DNA of 64,000 nt from Ferrimonas balearica (GTDB lineage Bacteria > Pseudomonadota > Gammaproteobacteria > Enterobacterales > Shewanellaceae), in the NCBI RefSeq assembly GCF_019802085.1, contig NZ_JAHVHV010000001.1:806001-870000 (forward strand). The letters are read 5' to 3'. Under the pieces are notes generated by a model that made no database searches, was not told the origin of the DNA, and saw nothing but the letters and a program-made list of their open reading frames with translations. Of the stretch, positions 27,557 to 36,153 are shown piece by piece. Numbering within the stretch: the first letter of the stretch is position 1; each line of letters opens with the position of its first letter. Both the position numbers and the translations under genes were made by a program.

Positions 27557-27931
27557 TTATTGAGGCTTGGGTTTTTTGTGGCCCTGATGGCACATCAGAT
27601 CGCCGGCGGGGTTTTCCATGCACTGACCTGTCATCTCATTGCCCCCCTGACCGGAGATAAGGCACTGGTCGCCGGCTTTCTTCTCGGCGCAGGCGGCGGT
27701 CAGCTGTTTGGCGGCTTTCTCCCGTCCTTTGCCCTCGGGGTGGCAGAACAGGGTGTCATTGGCCTGCTGGCAGACCCCGGTGATCTCGTCACCGTTTTGC
27801 CGGGTGAACTGGCAGGCGTCCCCCGCGGCCTTGTCGTTGCAAGGCAGGATCATCTCCGGGGGCATCTTGTGGTGGGCGGCAAAAGCGGTGCTGGCCAGCA
27901 GCGGCAGCGTCAGTAAAAGCCAACGTTTCAT
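27557..27931 (-). CDS. small cysteine-rich periplasmic protein with two internal repeats
   Basis: A 124-residue secreted protein (signal peptide to AFA, start ATG 27931 behind AAGGAG). The mature part holds eight cysteines in two similar blocks: C-N-D-K-A-A-G-D-A-C then TGVC and LFC, and C-A-E-K-K-A-G-D-Q-C then TGQC and LMC. Both blocks carry G-x-E-(I/M)-T-G-x-C. The even Cys count suggests four disulfides. I do not recognise a named family. The tail is rich in His, Lys and Pro. Monocistronic. Confidence 0.75.
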   Translation of the reverse strand: MKRWLLLTLPLLASTAFAAHHKMPPEMILPCNDKAAGDACQFTRQNGDEITGVCQQANDTLFCHPEGKGREKAAKQLTAACAEKKAGDQCLISGQGGNEMTGQCMENPAGDLMCHQGHKKPKPQ

Positions 27932-28042
27932 GGGCATACTCCTTGGCAAGGGGGTGTCCCAAGCCTAGCTGAGTGGCGCGCGGTTCGCCCAAAGTGGCGA
28001 CTACACTTGCCAGGGCATCGACCCGGACACAGGAGAACCGCA

Positions 28043-28426
28043 ATGGAGAAACCGCAACTTGGCCAGGTGCTTTGGCAGGATCTGACGGTGCAGGACGCCG
28101 AGGGGATCGCCCGTTTCTACCAGCAGGTGGTGGGCTGGACCCCCAAGCCCGTGCCCATGGGCGAGTACGAGGATTTTGGCATGATGAGCGGTGAGACCAT
28201 GACCGCCGGTGTCTGCCACGCCCGGGGGGCCAACGCGGCCTTGCCGCCCCAGTGGCTGCTCTACGTGGCGGTGGCGGACCTGGAGGCGAGCCTGGCGCAT
28301 TGCGAGGCACTGGGGGGGGAACGGGTGGCCGGCCCCAATGCCATGGGGGCCGATCACTTCGCGGTGATCCGGGACCCGGCCGGGGCGGTGCTGGCCCTCT
28401 ACCAGAGCGGCGCTCAGAACTCGTAG
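28043..28426 (+). CDS. VOC (glyoxalase/bleomycin-resistance fold) family protein
   Basis: A 127-residue protein with one vicinal-oxygen-chelate domain made of two beta-alpha-beta-beta-beta units: WQDLTVQDAEGIARFYQQVVGW and LYVAVADLEASLAHCEALGG, ending in FAVIRDPAGAVLALYQ. Start ATG 28043 follows AGGAGAA. VOC proteins range from lyases to antibiotic-binding proteins; nothing here picks one. Its end overlaps the convergent barrel gene by 13 bases. Confidence 0.85.
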   Translation: MEKPQLGQVLWQDLTVQDAEGIARFYQQVVGWTPKPVPMGEYEDFGMMSGETMTAGVCHARGANAALPPQWLLYVAVADLEASLAHCEALGGERVAGPNAMGADHFAVIRDPAGAVLALYQSGAQNS

Positions 28427-29244
28427 ATCAGCATCGCCGCCGGGCCCTGGTAGTTGAAGTTGACGTCGATGTTGCTGAACCGGCGCTCCTCGTCCACCTG
28501 GATGTCGTAATCCTGCCAGGCCACCCCCAGTGCGAACTGCGGCGTGAAGTAGTAGCTGGCCTGCAGACGCAGGTCCATCAGGCGACCGTCGTAACTGTCG
28601 AAGGAGACGCTCAGGTACTGGACATTGGCGGCGATCAGCAGCCGATCCAGCGCCTGCCAGGCGAAGGTCAGGCCGAAGTTGGGCAGCGGGGCGGTGACCT
28701 TGCCGAAGGCCTCGGCGCTGGTGATCTCGCTGACCCCGTCCGGGGTAACCAGCTCCAACTCCCCCTCCAGGCGGGCGTCGATGTCCATCAGGTGCACCCC
28801 CAGGGTGCCCAGCAGGGCGTAGCGCTCGCTGCTGAGCAGGGTGTAGCCATAGAAAAACTGGTAGATGTCGATGTTGAGGGTGGAGCTGACAAAGGCACCG
28901 CTGTTGACCCGATAGGTCTCACCGTCCCAGGTGAAGTCGAAGCTTTTCTCGCTTTCGTGGGACCGGGCGTCCCGATGCAAGGTCAGGTAGTTGAGCCCCA
29001 CCATGTGGCGTTCGTTGTTGAAGCGGTAGGTCAGCTCGAAAAAGGGGCTGAACTTGGAATCTTCCAGGGCGAGATCGCTTTCGAAATCGATGCGGGTGGG
29101 ATCCCCAATCCCGGTGATCACGGCGCCGAAACTGGAGTCGACGTCGGCCCAGAAACCGCCGGCCTTCAGGCCCCAACCGGCGTCGTAGGGACGGGCGCTA
29201 AGGGTGGTACAGACACACCACAGCGCCAGCGCAATCCATCGCAT
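28414..29244 (-). CDS. outer-membrane beta-barrel protein of unknown function
   Basis: A 276-residue protein with a signal peptide (residues 1-17, ending LSA), about eight to ten amphipathic strands and a C-terminal AMLIYEF with the terminal Phe. It resembles small eight-stranded OmpW/OmpX-like barrels in size but I see no diagnostic motif. The start may be ATG 29244 or the in-frame GTG at 29250; neither has a strong ribosome-binding site. Confidence 0.7.
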   Translation of the reverse strand: MRWIALALWCVCTTLSARPYDAGWGLKAGGFWADVDSSFGAVITGIGDPTRIDFESDLALEDSKFSPFFELTYRFNNERHMVGLNYLTLHRDARSHESEKSFDFTWDGETYRVNSGAFVSSTLNIDIYQFFYGYTLLSSERYALLGTLGVHLMDIDARLEGELELVTPDGVSEITSAEAFGKVTAPLPNFGLTFAWQALDRLLIAANVQYLSVSFDSYDGRLMDLRLQASYYFTPQFALGVAWQDYDIQVDEERRFSNIDVNFNYQGPAAMLIYEF

Positions 29245-29278
29245 AAACACACCATGTTAACCAGGCCATAACAATAGA

Positions 29279-30178
29279 TTAGGCGGGTTCCGGGGTGCGC
29301 GTCCAGATCGGTTTCTTGAGCTTCTGGGCCAGCATCACGCCCCCTAGGGTCAGGCCGCCGCCCAGCAGGTGATAACCGTGTACCGCTTCCCCCAGCAAGG
29401 GGATGGCGGTGGCGGTGGTGAGCAGCGGCACCAGGTTCATAAAGTTGGCGTTGCGGCTGGCCCCCAGCTTGGCGATCCCCTGCATCCAGCAGTAGGGGGC
29501 CAGCAGCGAGGCGGCGATGCCGGCGTAGAGCACCAGGGGCAGGGCCTGACCGGAGATCGCCATGGAGGGGCTTAGCAGCACCGCCGGCAGCAGCCAGATC
29601 AGACCGATGAGGATCTGCACGTAGAGGGATTGCCAGATGGTCAACGGCAGCACCCACTTTTTGATCAGCACGCCGTACAGGGCGTAGGCGGTGGCCCCGG
29701 CCAGCAGCATGGCGTCCCCGATGTTGATGCCGGCGTGGAGGATCTGCATCGGTTGGCCCTGGCCCAGCAAAATGGCCAGACCCACAAAGGAGAGGCCGCC
29801 GCCCAGCAGGGCGCCCACTGTGGGGGTGTCTTTGAGGATCAGCAGACTCAGCAGCAGGGTGATGAGCGGCACCAGGGCGCCAATCAGCCCCATATTGGTG
29901 GCGGTGGTGGTGGCTGCCGCCACGTAGGCCAGGCTTTGGAAGGCCACGATCCCCAACGCCGCCAGCAGGGTCAAGCGCCCCAGGTTCTGGCCGATCACCC
30001 GACGGGCCCGCCAGATGGAGGGCAACAGGAAAGGGGTCAGCACCAGGGCGGCCAGGGCCCAGCGATAGAAGGCGATGGCCGCAGGGGCGATCACCTCCAC
30101 CGACATTTTGCCCACCAGATTGTTGCCGGCCCAAAACAGGACAGCCGCCAGGGGGTAGAGAAAGGCTTTCCGATCCAC
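29279..30178 (-). CDS. EamA family (DMT) metabolite exporter
   Basis: A 299-residue inner-membrane protein with ten TM helices arranged as two EamA repeats (AVLFWAGNNLVGKMSVE in the first, NIGDAMLLAGATAYALYGVLI in the second). It ends in a basic cytosolic tail. The start is GTG 30178 behind GGAGTGG; upstream open frame lacks a start. Members export amino acids, purines or other metabolites. An AraC-type regulator gene diverges 102 bases away and probably controls it. Confidence 0.88.
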   Translation of the reverse strand: MDRKAFLYPLAAVLFWAGNNLVGKMSVEVIAPAAIAFYRWALAALVLTPFLLPSIWRARRVIGQNLGRLTLLAALGIVAFQSLAYVAAATTTATNMGLIGALVPLITLLLSLLILKDTPTVGALLGGGLSFVGLAILLGQGQPMQILHAGINIGDAMLLAGATAYALYGVLIKKWVLPLTIWQSLYVQILIGLIWLLPAVLLSPSMAISGQALPLVLYAGIAASLLAPYCWMQGIAKLGASRNANFMNLVPLLTTATAIPLLGEAVHGYHLLGGGLTLGGVMLAQKLKKPIWTRTPEPA

Positions 30179-30280
30179 GCAACCACTCCGCGATACCAGG
30201 GTAAGAACGCGCGCATTGTATAGTGACTTTTTTGCGTGATATAACGAGAATCGGACATCCTGCAACGGCCCCCGGACAAC

Positions 30281-31084
30281 GTGACAAAACTGCATCATTA
30301 CGACCTGCCGCTGGACCCCTCCGACGGGACGATTTACATCCACTCCGAGGAGATCGCACCGGAGACCACCTTCCTGCCCCACAGCCACCCCTGGGGCCAG
30401 CTCAATATGGTGGACGCCGGGGTGGTGGAGCTGTCGGTGGCCGGCGAGTTGTTCCTCTCGCCACCCCAGTACGCCATCTGGATCCCGCCGGATGTGGAGC
30501 ACAGCAGCTACAGCCGTCAGCGGGTGGCCTACCGGGCGGTGTACATCAACCAGGAGTGGGCCCGGCAGCTGCCGGACGCCCCCTGCATGCTGATGGTCTC
30601 CCCGCTGATCCGCGCCATCATGGCGGACTTTGCCGGCCGTGGCCTGGTCCACCCCAAGGGTCCGGCGGACCGGCGCCTGGCCCGGGTGCTGGTGGACCAA
30701 CTGGCCCTGGCCGAGCCGCTGGCCGCCTACCTGCCCACCAGCGACGATCCCATGCTGTTGCCCATACTGGAGGCGCTGCAGGCGGAGCCGGCCAACAACG
30801 ACACCCTGGCCCAGTGGGCCAGGCGACGCCACACCACCGAGCGGACCCTGGCCCGGCGCTTCCAGCGGGAGCTGCGGATGAGCTTCAGCGACTGGCGCTC
30901 CCGACTGCGCTTTCTCGAGGCCTTGGGAATGATCAAAAAAGGGTTATCGGTCAAAGAGGTGGCCTTGGAGTTGGGGTACAGTTCCTCTTCGGCCTTCATT
31001 ACGCTCTTTCGTCGCCATGCCGGCACCTCGCCGGATCAGTACCGCAAGGTCCGGGTGCTGAAAGAGGGACGGGGAGTGGAGTAG
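30281..31084 (+). CDS. AraC family transcriptional regulator (cupin sensor)
   Basis: A 267-residue regulator. The N-terminal cupin has HSHPWGQLNMVDAGVVELSV and WIPPDVEHSS, and the C-terminal double helix-turn-helix shows TTERTLARRFQRELRMSFSDWR and VKEVALELGYSSSSAFITLFRRH. This layout is that of NimR/YeaM-like regulators, which sit divergently from an exporter gene they control. Here the exporter is EamA-type. GTG 30281 is the only reasonable start but has a weak ribosome-binding site. Confidence 0.88.
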   Translation: MTKLHHYDLPLDPSDGTIYIHSEEIAPETTFLPHSHPWGQLNMVDAGVVELSVAGELFLSPPQYAIWIPPDVEHSSYSRQRVAYRAVYINQEWARQLPDAPCMLMVSPLIRAIMADFAGRGLVHPKGPADRRLARVLVDQLALAEPLAAYLPTSDDPMLLPILEALQAEPANNDTLAQWARRRHTTERTLARRFQRELRMSFSDWRSRLRFLEALGMIKKGLSVKEVALELGYSSSSAFITLFRRHAGTSPDQYRKVRVLKEGRGVE

Positions 31085-31117
31085 AATGGCTTTAGCCGTA
31101 ACTGCAAGGAGAACCCG

Positions 31118-31756
31118 GTGAGCGACCTGAGCGACATCCGACGCGAATACCTCAAAGGCGGCCTGCGCCGTAAAGACCTGCCCAGTGATCCCCTGGAGCT
31201 GTTTGAACGCTGGCTGGAGCAGGCCAAGATCGCCCAGGTCCTGGATCCCACGGCCATGAGCCTGGCCACGGTGGACGAGCGCGGCCAACCCTTCCAGCGG
31301 GTGGTGCTGCTTAAGCAGTACGATCAGAAGGGTTTTGTGTTCTACACCAACCTGGGCAGCCGCAAGTCCCAGCACATCGCCCACAACCCCAAGGTCAGCC
31401 TGCTCTTCCCCTGGCAGAGCCTGGAGCGTCAGATCCACATCACCGGCACCGCCGAGAAGCTCAGCGCCACCGAGGCGCTCAAGTACTTCGTCAGCCGTCC
31501 CCGGGACAGCCAGCTGGGGGCCTGGGTTTCCCAGCAAAGCGCCCCCATCTCCGCCCGTGGCGTGCTCGAGTCGAAGTTTCTGGAGCTCAAGCAGAAGTTT
31601 GCCAAGGGTGAAGTGCCCCTGCCGGATTTCTGGGGGGGGTACCGGGTGAAAGCGGACAGCCTGGAGTTCTGGCAGGGCGGGGCCAAGCGGCTGCATGACC
31701 GCTTCCTCTACACCCTGGAGGAGGAGCGCTGGTCGGTGGAGCGTCTGGCCCCTTAA
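31118..31756 (+). CDS. pdxH: pyridoxamine 5'-phosphate oxidase
   Basis: A 212-residue FMN enzyme that oxidises pyridoxamine or pyridoxine phosphate to pyridoxal phosphate, the last step of vitamin B6 salvage and synthesis. [20 protein letters not shown] (in parts), [18 protein letters not shown], the [16 protein letters not shown] block and the C-terminal W-S-V-E-R-L-A-P are highly conserved. The GTG start follows AAGGAG. Length is normal for PdxH. It sits 33 bases after the AraC gene and ends sharing TTAA with the convergent acetyltransferase gene. Confidence 0.97.
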   Translation: MSDLSDIRREYLKGGLRRKDLPSDPLELFERWLEQAKIAQVLDPTAMSLATVDERGQPFQRVVLLKQYDQKGFVFYTNLGSRKSQHIAHNPKVSLLFPWQSLERQIHITGTAEKLSATEALKYFVSRPRDSQLGAWVSQQSAPISARGVLESKFLELKQKFAKGEVPLPDFWGGYRVKADSLEFWQGGAKRLHDRFLYTLEEERWSVERLAP

Positions 31757-32205
31757 GGCGCCAGACGTCGACGCAGCAGGGTGGGGCGGTCGAGCACCAG
31801 CTCCACCAACTCCCCCTCGGGCGCTTGGCGGGGACGCCACCCCAGGTGCTGGTAGAACCCCAGGGCCGGGACGCCACTGGCGGTGGTCAGTCGAATCTGA
31901 CGCGCGCCCTGGCTGAACAGGTGGTGACAGCCGATCTGCAGCAGTCGCCGCCCCAGTCCCTGGCCCTGCCAGGCGGGATTGACGTAGAGCGCCCACACCG
32001 CCTGGTCCACCAGGCTGACGATGACAAACCCCGCCTCCTGATGGCCGGCCATCGCCAGCCAGCCCCGTCCCCGACGCTCGAGATACTGGGCATAGAGGGT
32101 GTCCGGCAGATCCCGCGGACCCGGATCCTCGGCCTCCGGCACACTGTGCCGAATCGATTGCAGGGTTGCGATGTCACTGAGTCGGGCGCGACGAAACCGA
32201 TGCAT
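31753..32205 (-). CDS. GNAT family N-acetyltransferase
   Basis: A 150-residue acetyltransferase of the GNAT fold. [21 protein letters not shown] contains the acetyl-CoA loop (Q-G-x-G), and [11 protein letters not shown] is the usual C-terminal block. Start ATG 32205 follows GGGAGGTGG. Substrate unknown. The stop codons of this gene and pdxH overlap by four bases (TTAA). Confidence 0.85.
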   Translation of the reverse strand: MHRFRRARLSDIATLQSIRHSVPEAEDPGPRDLPDTLYAQYLERRGRGWLAMAGHQEAGFVIVSLVDQAVWALYVNPAWQGQGLGRRLLQIGCHHLFSQGARQIRLTTASGVPALGFYQHLGWRPRQAPEGELVELVLDRPTLLRRRLAP

Positions 32206-32295
32206 GGGCCACCTCCCTCGGGGTTTGACCAAGGTCTAGTCGCTGATGGCCCAATGCGCAAGCCGCATCCGGCGGCGAAATGAACGCCGTTCTTG

Positions 32296-32329
32296 TTGTT
32301 AATCATCCGTTTAGGGGTATAGTGTACCC
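32296..32329 (+). promoter_or_regulatory. candidate promoter with overlapping palindrome for the diguanylate cyclase
   Basis: A -35-like TTGTTA (32296-32301) is 16 bases from a -10-like TATAGT (32318-32323). The -10 lies inside the palindrome GGGTA-TAGTG-TACCC (32315-32329), and a further half site AGGGTA follows at 32337-32342. A repressor on the palindrome would block the promoter. Position-only inference. Confidence 0.45.
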
Positions 32330-32365
32330 AAACAGTAGGGTATAGATTTCGGACATGGAGCGCTG

Positions 32366-34564
32366 ATGGGTAGTCTGGGATTGGGCTTCAGCCGGCTGAC
32401 CGCCAAGCGGTTTCTCGCCGCCACCTTGCTGGGTGCCCTGGGCTTCGTCATCAACTGCTACCCCCTTCCGCTGTTCTCCAACGTCGAGCTGGTGCTCGGC
32501 AACGCCACCATATTGCTGTGCGCCAGTCGCCTGGGAACCCGCCACACCCTCTGGTGCGCCTTTCTGACCCTCTCCGGCCTGGCGCTGACCTGGGGCCAGA
32601 CCTACGTCTACCTCACCTATGGCCTGGAGGCCCTGGTGGTCTGCCAGCTGCGTCGGCGCGGCTGGTACCTGCTTTATGCCGACTTCTTCTACTGGTGCCT
32701 GCTGGGAATGCCCCTGACGGCCCTGCTGATCCTGCAGTTTTTCGACCTGCCCCACGACTACCAGTTCTTCACCGTCATCAAGCAGGGCTTCAACGGCCTG
32801 CTCTACACCGCGGTGGCCTCGCTCATCAGCCTGCTGCTGCCCAACGGCTGGTTCCGCCCCATCCGCCAACAACCCAATGTGCTGCGCACCTTCCGGGAGA
32901 AGCTGGTGCACGGGGTGCTGGTGATGCTGAGTCTGGTGTTCATGCTGTCGATGCTGGTGGCCAGCCGCAACATGGTGGCCACCCAGCAGCAGCTGGTGGC
33001 CACCAACCTGGTGGAGCGCAGCGCACACCTGACCCACGAGCTGCGCCGCCACTTCGAGGTGCACCAGAGGGGCGTGGTGTTGGCCAGTCGCTGGTTCGCC
33101 CAGGGGGTGCCCAAGGATCACTGGCAGGCCAAGCTGGAGCAGCTGCACCAGCAGTACCCGGGTTTTCTCACCATGCTGGTGACCGACGCCTCCGGCACCA
33201 TCACCCAGGCCAGTCCCGGTGATCTCATCCGTCGGGTGCCGCCCTTCAGTGTCGCCGAGCGGGCCTACTTCAAGGTGGCCATGACCGAGCGCCGACCCTA
33301 TGTGTCGGAGCTGCTCCAGGGCAAGGGCTTTGGCAGCGATCCCATCGTCGCCTTGAGCGCCCCCATCCTCGGGGCCGATGGCGAGCCCCAGGGCATTGTC
33401 GAGGGTTCGCTGGATCTGACCCAGATCGGCGGCCACGAAGAGCAGACCCACTGGGGGGATGTGAATACCGTGCTGGTGGACGCCCGGGGGCGGGTGGTGT
33501 TTGCCAGTCGGGCCCTGGGTCTGACGCCCCTGACCCACTTCGATTATCAGTCGGTGCGGGAGGTCAAACCGAACCAGCTGGCCCTGCTGAACCTGCACAG
33601 CACCAACGTTTCGGTGGGAGAGTACTTCTACCATCGCAACGACTTGGACAACGGTTGGCGGCTCTACGTACTGCTGCCCTACCGGCCCCTGGCGGAGCGC
33701 CTGGAGGCCTACTACCTCATCGGCATCGGTCTGCTGGTGCTGGGGATGCTGGTGTCGATGATGCTGGCCCGCCACATCAGTCGCTACCTGACCGCACCAC
33801 TGGAATCCCTGGTGCGTCACCTGGCGGTACGTCAGGAGTCGGAAGATCCCCTGGGGCGTCTGCCCCGGTTGCCCCGGGGCTCGGCGCGGGAGATCAAGAC
33901 CCTGTACGAGGAGCTGGAAGCCAACCGCATTGCCCTTCGCGAGTACCAGGACTCCCTGGAGGCTTTGGTGGCCACCCGCACCGCCCAGCTGGAGGCCGCC
34001 AACCGCAAGCTGGCCCAGCTGGCCCATCGGGATGGCCTGACCGGTGCCTACAACCGCCGCTATTTCGATCAGCACTTCGAGGTGGCCCGTCAGCACTGCG
34101 TGCGCAGCGGCGGCCAGCTGGCCTTGGCGCTCATCGACATCGACCACTTCAAAGCGGTGAACGACACCCACGGCCACCTGGTGGGGGACGATTGCCTTAA
34201 ATCTCTGGTGGACCTAATCCAGGGCCATTTCAGCCGCAAGCTGGACCTGCTGGCCCGCTACGGCGGGGAGGAGTTTGTCCTGCTGCTGCCCCAGTGTGCG
34301 CCGGACAAGGTGATCCGCCGCCTGGAATCCCTGCGCTCGCTGGTGGAGGCGACCCCCATGAGCGAAAGCGCCGACGGCGAGCCGCTGTACATCACCATCA
34401 GCATCGGGGTGATGGTCGATCACGCGGATTTCAGCCAGCATCAGCCGGACTGGGTGATGGCCGCCGATGCCGAGCTCTACCGGGCCAAGCAGGGCGGACG
34501 GAACCAGGTTCGGGTGGCGGGGGCGATCCCCCAGCAGCCCCTCGATGCCCCCCAAGCTGGCTAG
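32366..34564 (+). CDS. membrane diguanylate cyclase with periplasmic Cache-type sensor
   Basis: A 732-residue protein. The N-terminus has six or so TM helices (about 10-170, a MASE-like region), then a TM helix near 195, a periplasmic Cache-like sensor (about 215-445) with ERAYFKVAMTERRPYVSELL, a TM helix near 455, a HAMP-like linker, a coiled coil and a C-terminal GGDEF domain. The active site is GGEEF (near residue 632), so cyclic-di-GMP synthesis is expected. I see no RxxD inhibition site five residues before it. The start follows GGAG; a three-codon frame ATG-GAG-CGC-TGA ends over this start. Confidence 0.9.
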   Translation: MGSLGLGFSRLTAKRFLAATLLGALGFVINCYPLPLFSNVELVLGNATILLCASRLGTRHTLWCAFLTLSGLALTWGQTYVYLTYGLEALVVCQLRRRGWYLLYADFFYWCLLGMPLTALLILQFFDLPHDYQFFTVIKQGFNGLLYTAVASLISLLLPNGWFRPIRQQPNVLRTFREKLVHGVLVMLSLVFMLSMLVASRNMVATQQQLVATNLVERSAHLTHELRRHFEVHQRGVVLASRWFAQGVPKDHWQAKLEQLHQQYPGFLTMLVTDASGTITQASPGDLIRRVPPFSVAERAYFKVAMTERRPYVSELLQGKGFGSDPIVALSAPILGADGEPQGIVEGSLDLTQIGGHEEQTHWGDVNTVLVDARGRVVFASRALGLTPLTHFDYQSVREVKPNQLALLNLHSTNVSVGEYFYHRNDLDNGWRLYVLLPYRPLAERLEAYYLIGIGLLVLGMLVSMMLARHISRYLTAPLESLVRHLAVRQESEDPLGRLPRLPRGSAREIKTLYEELEANRIALREYQDSLEALVATRTAQLEAANRKLAQLAHRDGLTGAYNRRYFDQHFEVARQHCVRSGGQLALALIDIDHFKAVNDTHGHLVGDDCLKSLVDLIQGHFSRKLDLLARYGGEEFVLLLPQCAPDKVIRRLESLRSLVEATPMSESADGEPLYITISIGVMVDHADFSQHQPDWVMAADAELYRAKQGGRNQVRVAGAIPQQPLDAPQAG

Positions 34565-34649
34565 CCTTTGACCGCTTGTCCGCTGTTTCGACCACTGTGC
34601 CGGTCGGATGGGTTTACACTAGGCCGGTTTGAATCAGTTTGAGAGACCG

Positions 34650-35303
34650 ATGGCGAATTTACAGCACTTGTTTGACCGCAATCAGGCGTGGGCGAAGCAG
34701 ATCGAAGCGGACCACCCGGAGTTTTTCACCCAGCTGGCGCATCAGCAGTCCCCGGAGTACCTCTGGATTGGCTGTTCCGACAGTCGGGTGCCCGCCAACC
34801 AGATCATCGATATGGCCCCGGGGGAGATCTTCGTGCACCGCAACATCGCCAATGTGGTGGTGCATTCGGATCTCAACGCCCTGTCGGTGATCCAGTTTGC
34901 CGTCGAGGTGCTCAAGGTGAAGCACATCATGGTGGTGGGCCACTACGGCTGTGGCGGCGTCAAGGCGGCGCTGGAGGATAGCCGGCTGGGGCTGGTGAGC
35001 AACTGGCTGCGCCACGTGCGGGACGTCTACGAGAGCCACCGGGACCAGGTGGACCCCCTGAGCCCCGAGCAGCAGCACAGCCGCCTGTGCGAACTGAACG
35101 TCATCGCCCAGGTGATCAACACCTGTCAGACCACCATCGTCAAGGACGCCTGGGCCCGTCAGCAGCCCTTGACGGTGCACGGCTGGATCTACGACGTGGC
35201 CGACGGCCTGCTCAATGATCTGGGGGTCTCGGTCTCCAACAGCGACGAGCTGGTGCCCAAGAGCCAGGCGGCAGTACTGGCCCTGGCCAAGCAGGCAGGC
35301 TAA
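34650..35303 (+). CDS. can: beta-class carbonic anhydrase
   Basis: A 217-residue zinc enzyme that interconverts CO2 and bicarbonate. Zinc ligands C42, H98 and C101 and the catalytic dyad D44/R46 are present in CSDSRVPANQ and VVGHYGCGGV. LVSNWLRHVRDVYESH and VHGWIYDVADGLL are typical of the Can (YadF) branch. The length matches E. coli Can. ATG 34650 is preferred over an in-frame start seven codons earlier because of GAGAGA. Cytosolic, monocistronic. Confidence 0.96.
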   Translation: MANLQHLFDRNQAWAKQIEADHPEFFTQLAHQQSPEYLWIGCSDSRVPANQIIDMAPGEIFVHRNIANVVVHSDLNALSVIQFAVEVLKVKHIMVVGHYGCGGVKAALEDSRLGLVSNWLRHVRDVYESHRDQVDPLSPEQQHSRLCELNVIAQVINTCQTTIVKDAWARQQPLTVHGWIYDVADGLLNDLGVSVSNSDELVPKSQAAVLALAKQAG

Positions 35304-35356
35304 CCCCTTTCTCATCGCCGGAGCAGCGAGGTACCGGCCCAACGGAGGCACGCACT

Positions 35357-35851
35357 ATGCGAAGCGTTCTGGTCACCTTGCTGTTCCTGCTGGCACTGCC
35401 TGCCAGCGCCGCGCTGGATCCCAATCTGGCGCCCTTCGAACCCTACCTCAACAAGACCTGGCGGGGGGAGTTTTCCGACTCCACGCCGGAGAAGCCCGTG
35501 GTGGACATCTCCACCTGGGAGCCCGCCCTGCAGGGCAAGGCGATCCGCATCCGTCACTCCCTGAACCAGGGCGCCTACGAGGGGGAGACCTTCGTGGTCT
35601 GGAACAAGGAGCGTGAGCAGCTGGAGTTTTTCTACTTCACCTCCGCCGGCTTCTACACCCGGGGCACCGCCACTTTCGAGGGGCGACGGTTCGTGGCTTA
35701 CGAGACGGTCACCGGCTCCGACGAGGGGATCACCGAGGTGCGCTCCGAGGTGAGCCTCAACGAGGACGGCACCATGAGCCAGCAGGCCTATTACCTCAAG
35801 CAGGGGGAGTGGGTGCCCGGGCACAGCGCGCTGTATCGGGAAGTGAAGTAA
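35357..35851 (+). CDS. secreted protein of unknown function (lipocalin-like size)
   Basis: A 164-residue protein with signal peptide (residues 1-18, ending SASA). The mature domain LAPFEPYLNKTWRGEF and later repeating Y/F-rich beta strands suggest a small beta-barrel, as in DUF1579-like or lipocalin-like proteins; I cannot name the family. No Cys in the mature part. Closed by a strong terminator 5 bases after the stop. Confidence 0.7.
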   Translation: MRSVLVTLLFLLALPASAALDPNLAPFEPYLNKTWRGEFSDSTPEKPVVDISTWEPALQGKAIRIRHSLNQGAYEGETFVVWNKEREQLEFFYFTSAGFYTRGTATFEGRRFVAYETVTGSDEGITEVRSEVSLNEDGTMSQQAYYLKQGEWVPGHSALYREVK

Positions 35852-35855
35852 ACGC

Positions 35856-35883
35856 AAAAAGACCGGCTAAGGCCGGTCTTTTT
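35856..35883. terminator. bidirectional intrinsic terminator
   Basis: AAAAAGACCGGC and GCCGGTCTTTTT form a long symmetrical stem with a short loop. The A-run and T-run flank it on both sides, so it can end the secreted-protein gene on the plus strand and the small coiled-coil gene on the minus strand. Confidence 0.9.
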
Positions 35884-35900
35884 CGTCAGTGGTGGTAAGA

Positions 35901-36086
35901 CTACGAGGCGTGCTTTTCGGTGTTTTCCGTCTCGGCGTTGCCGATAAAGCGGGACAGCTCATTGGCAAACACGCTGTGGAGCTCCTCTTCGACGTCTCTT
36001 AGGCGCTCACGAAGCTCCGCGATGGACTCGGCACCCTCGAAACGCTCGTGAAGCAGACGTTCCAGCTTCGGTTCGGTTCCAGGCAT
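35901..36086 (-). CDS. small predicted coiled-coil protein
   Basis: A 61-residue protein starting at ATG 36086 with a textbook GGAGGT ribosome-binding site. The sequence is mostly charged helix: KLERLLHERFEGAESIAELRERL (in parts) then EEELHSVFANELSRFIG. No TM helix and no Cys. I do not recognise it. It ends near the shared bidirectional terminator, and it is transcribed toward it, which supports a real gene. Confidence 0.65.
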   Translation of the reverse strand: MPGTEPKLERLLHERFEGAESIAELRERLRDVEEELHSVFANELSRFIGNAETENTEKHAS

Positions 36087-36153
36087 CAAGGTACCTCCTT
36101 TACCCACTATAGGTCGTTGGTGGTGGGGCGGGGCCCCGTATGAGTCCGGTGCG

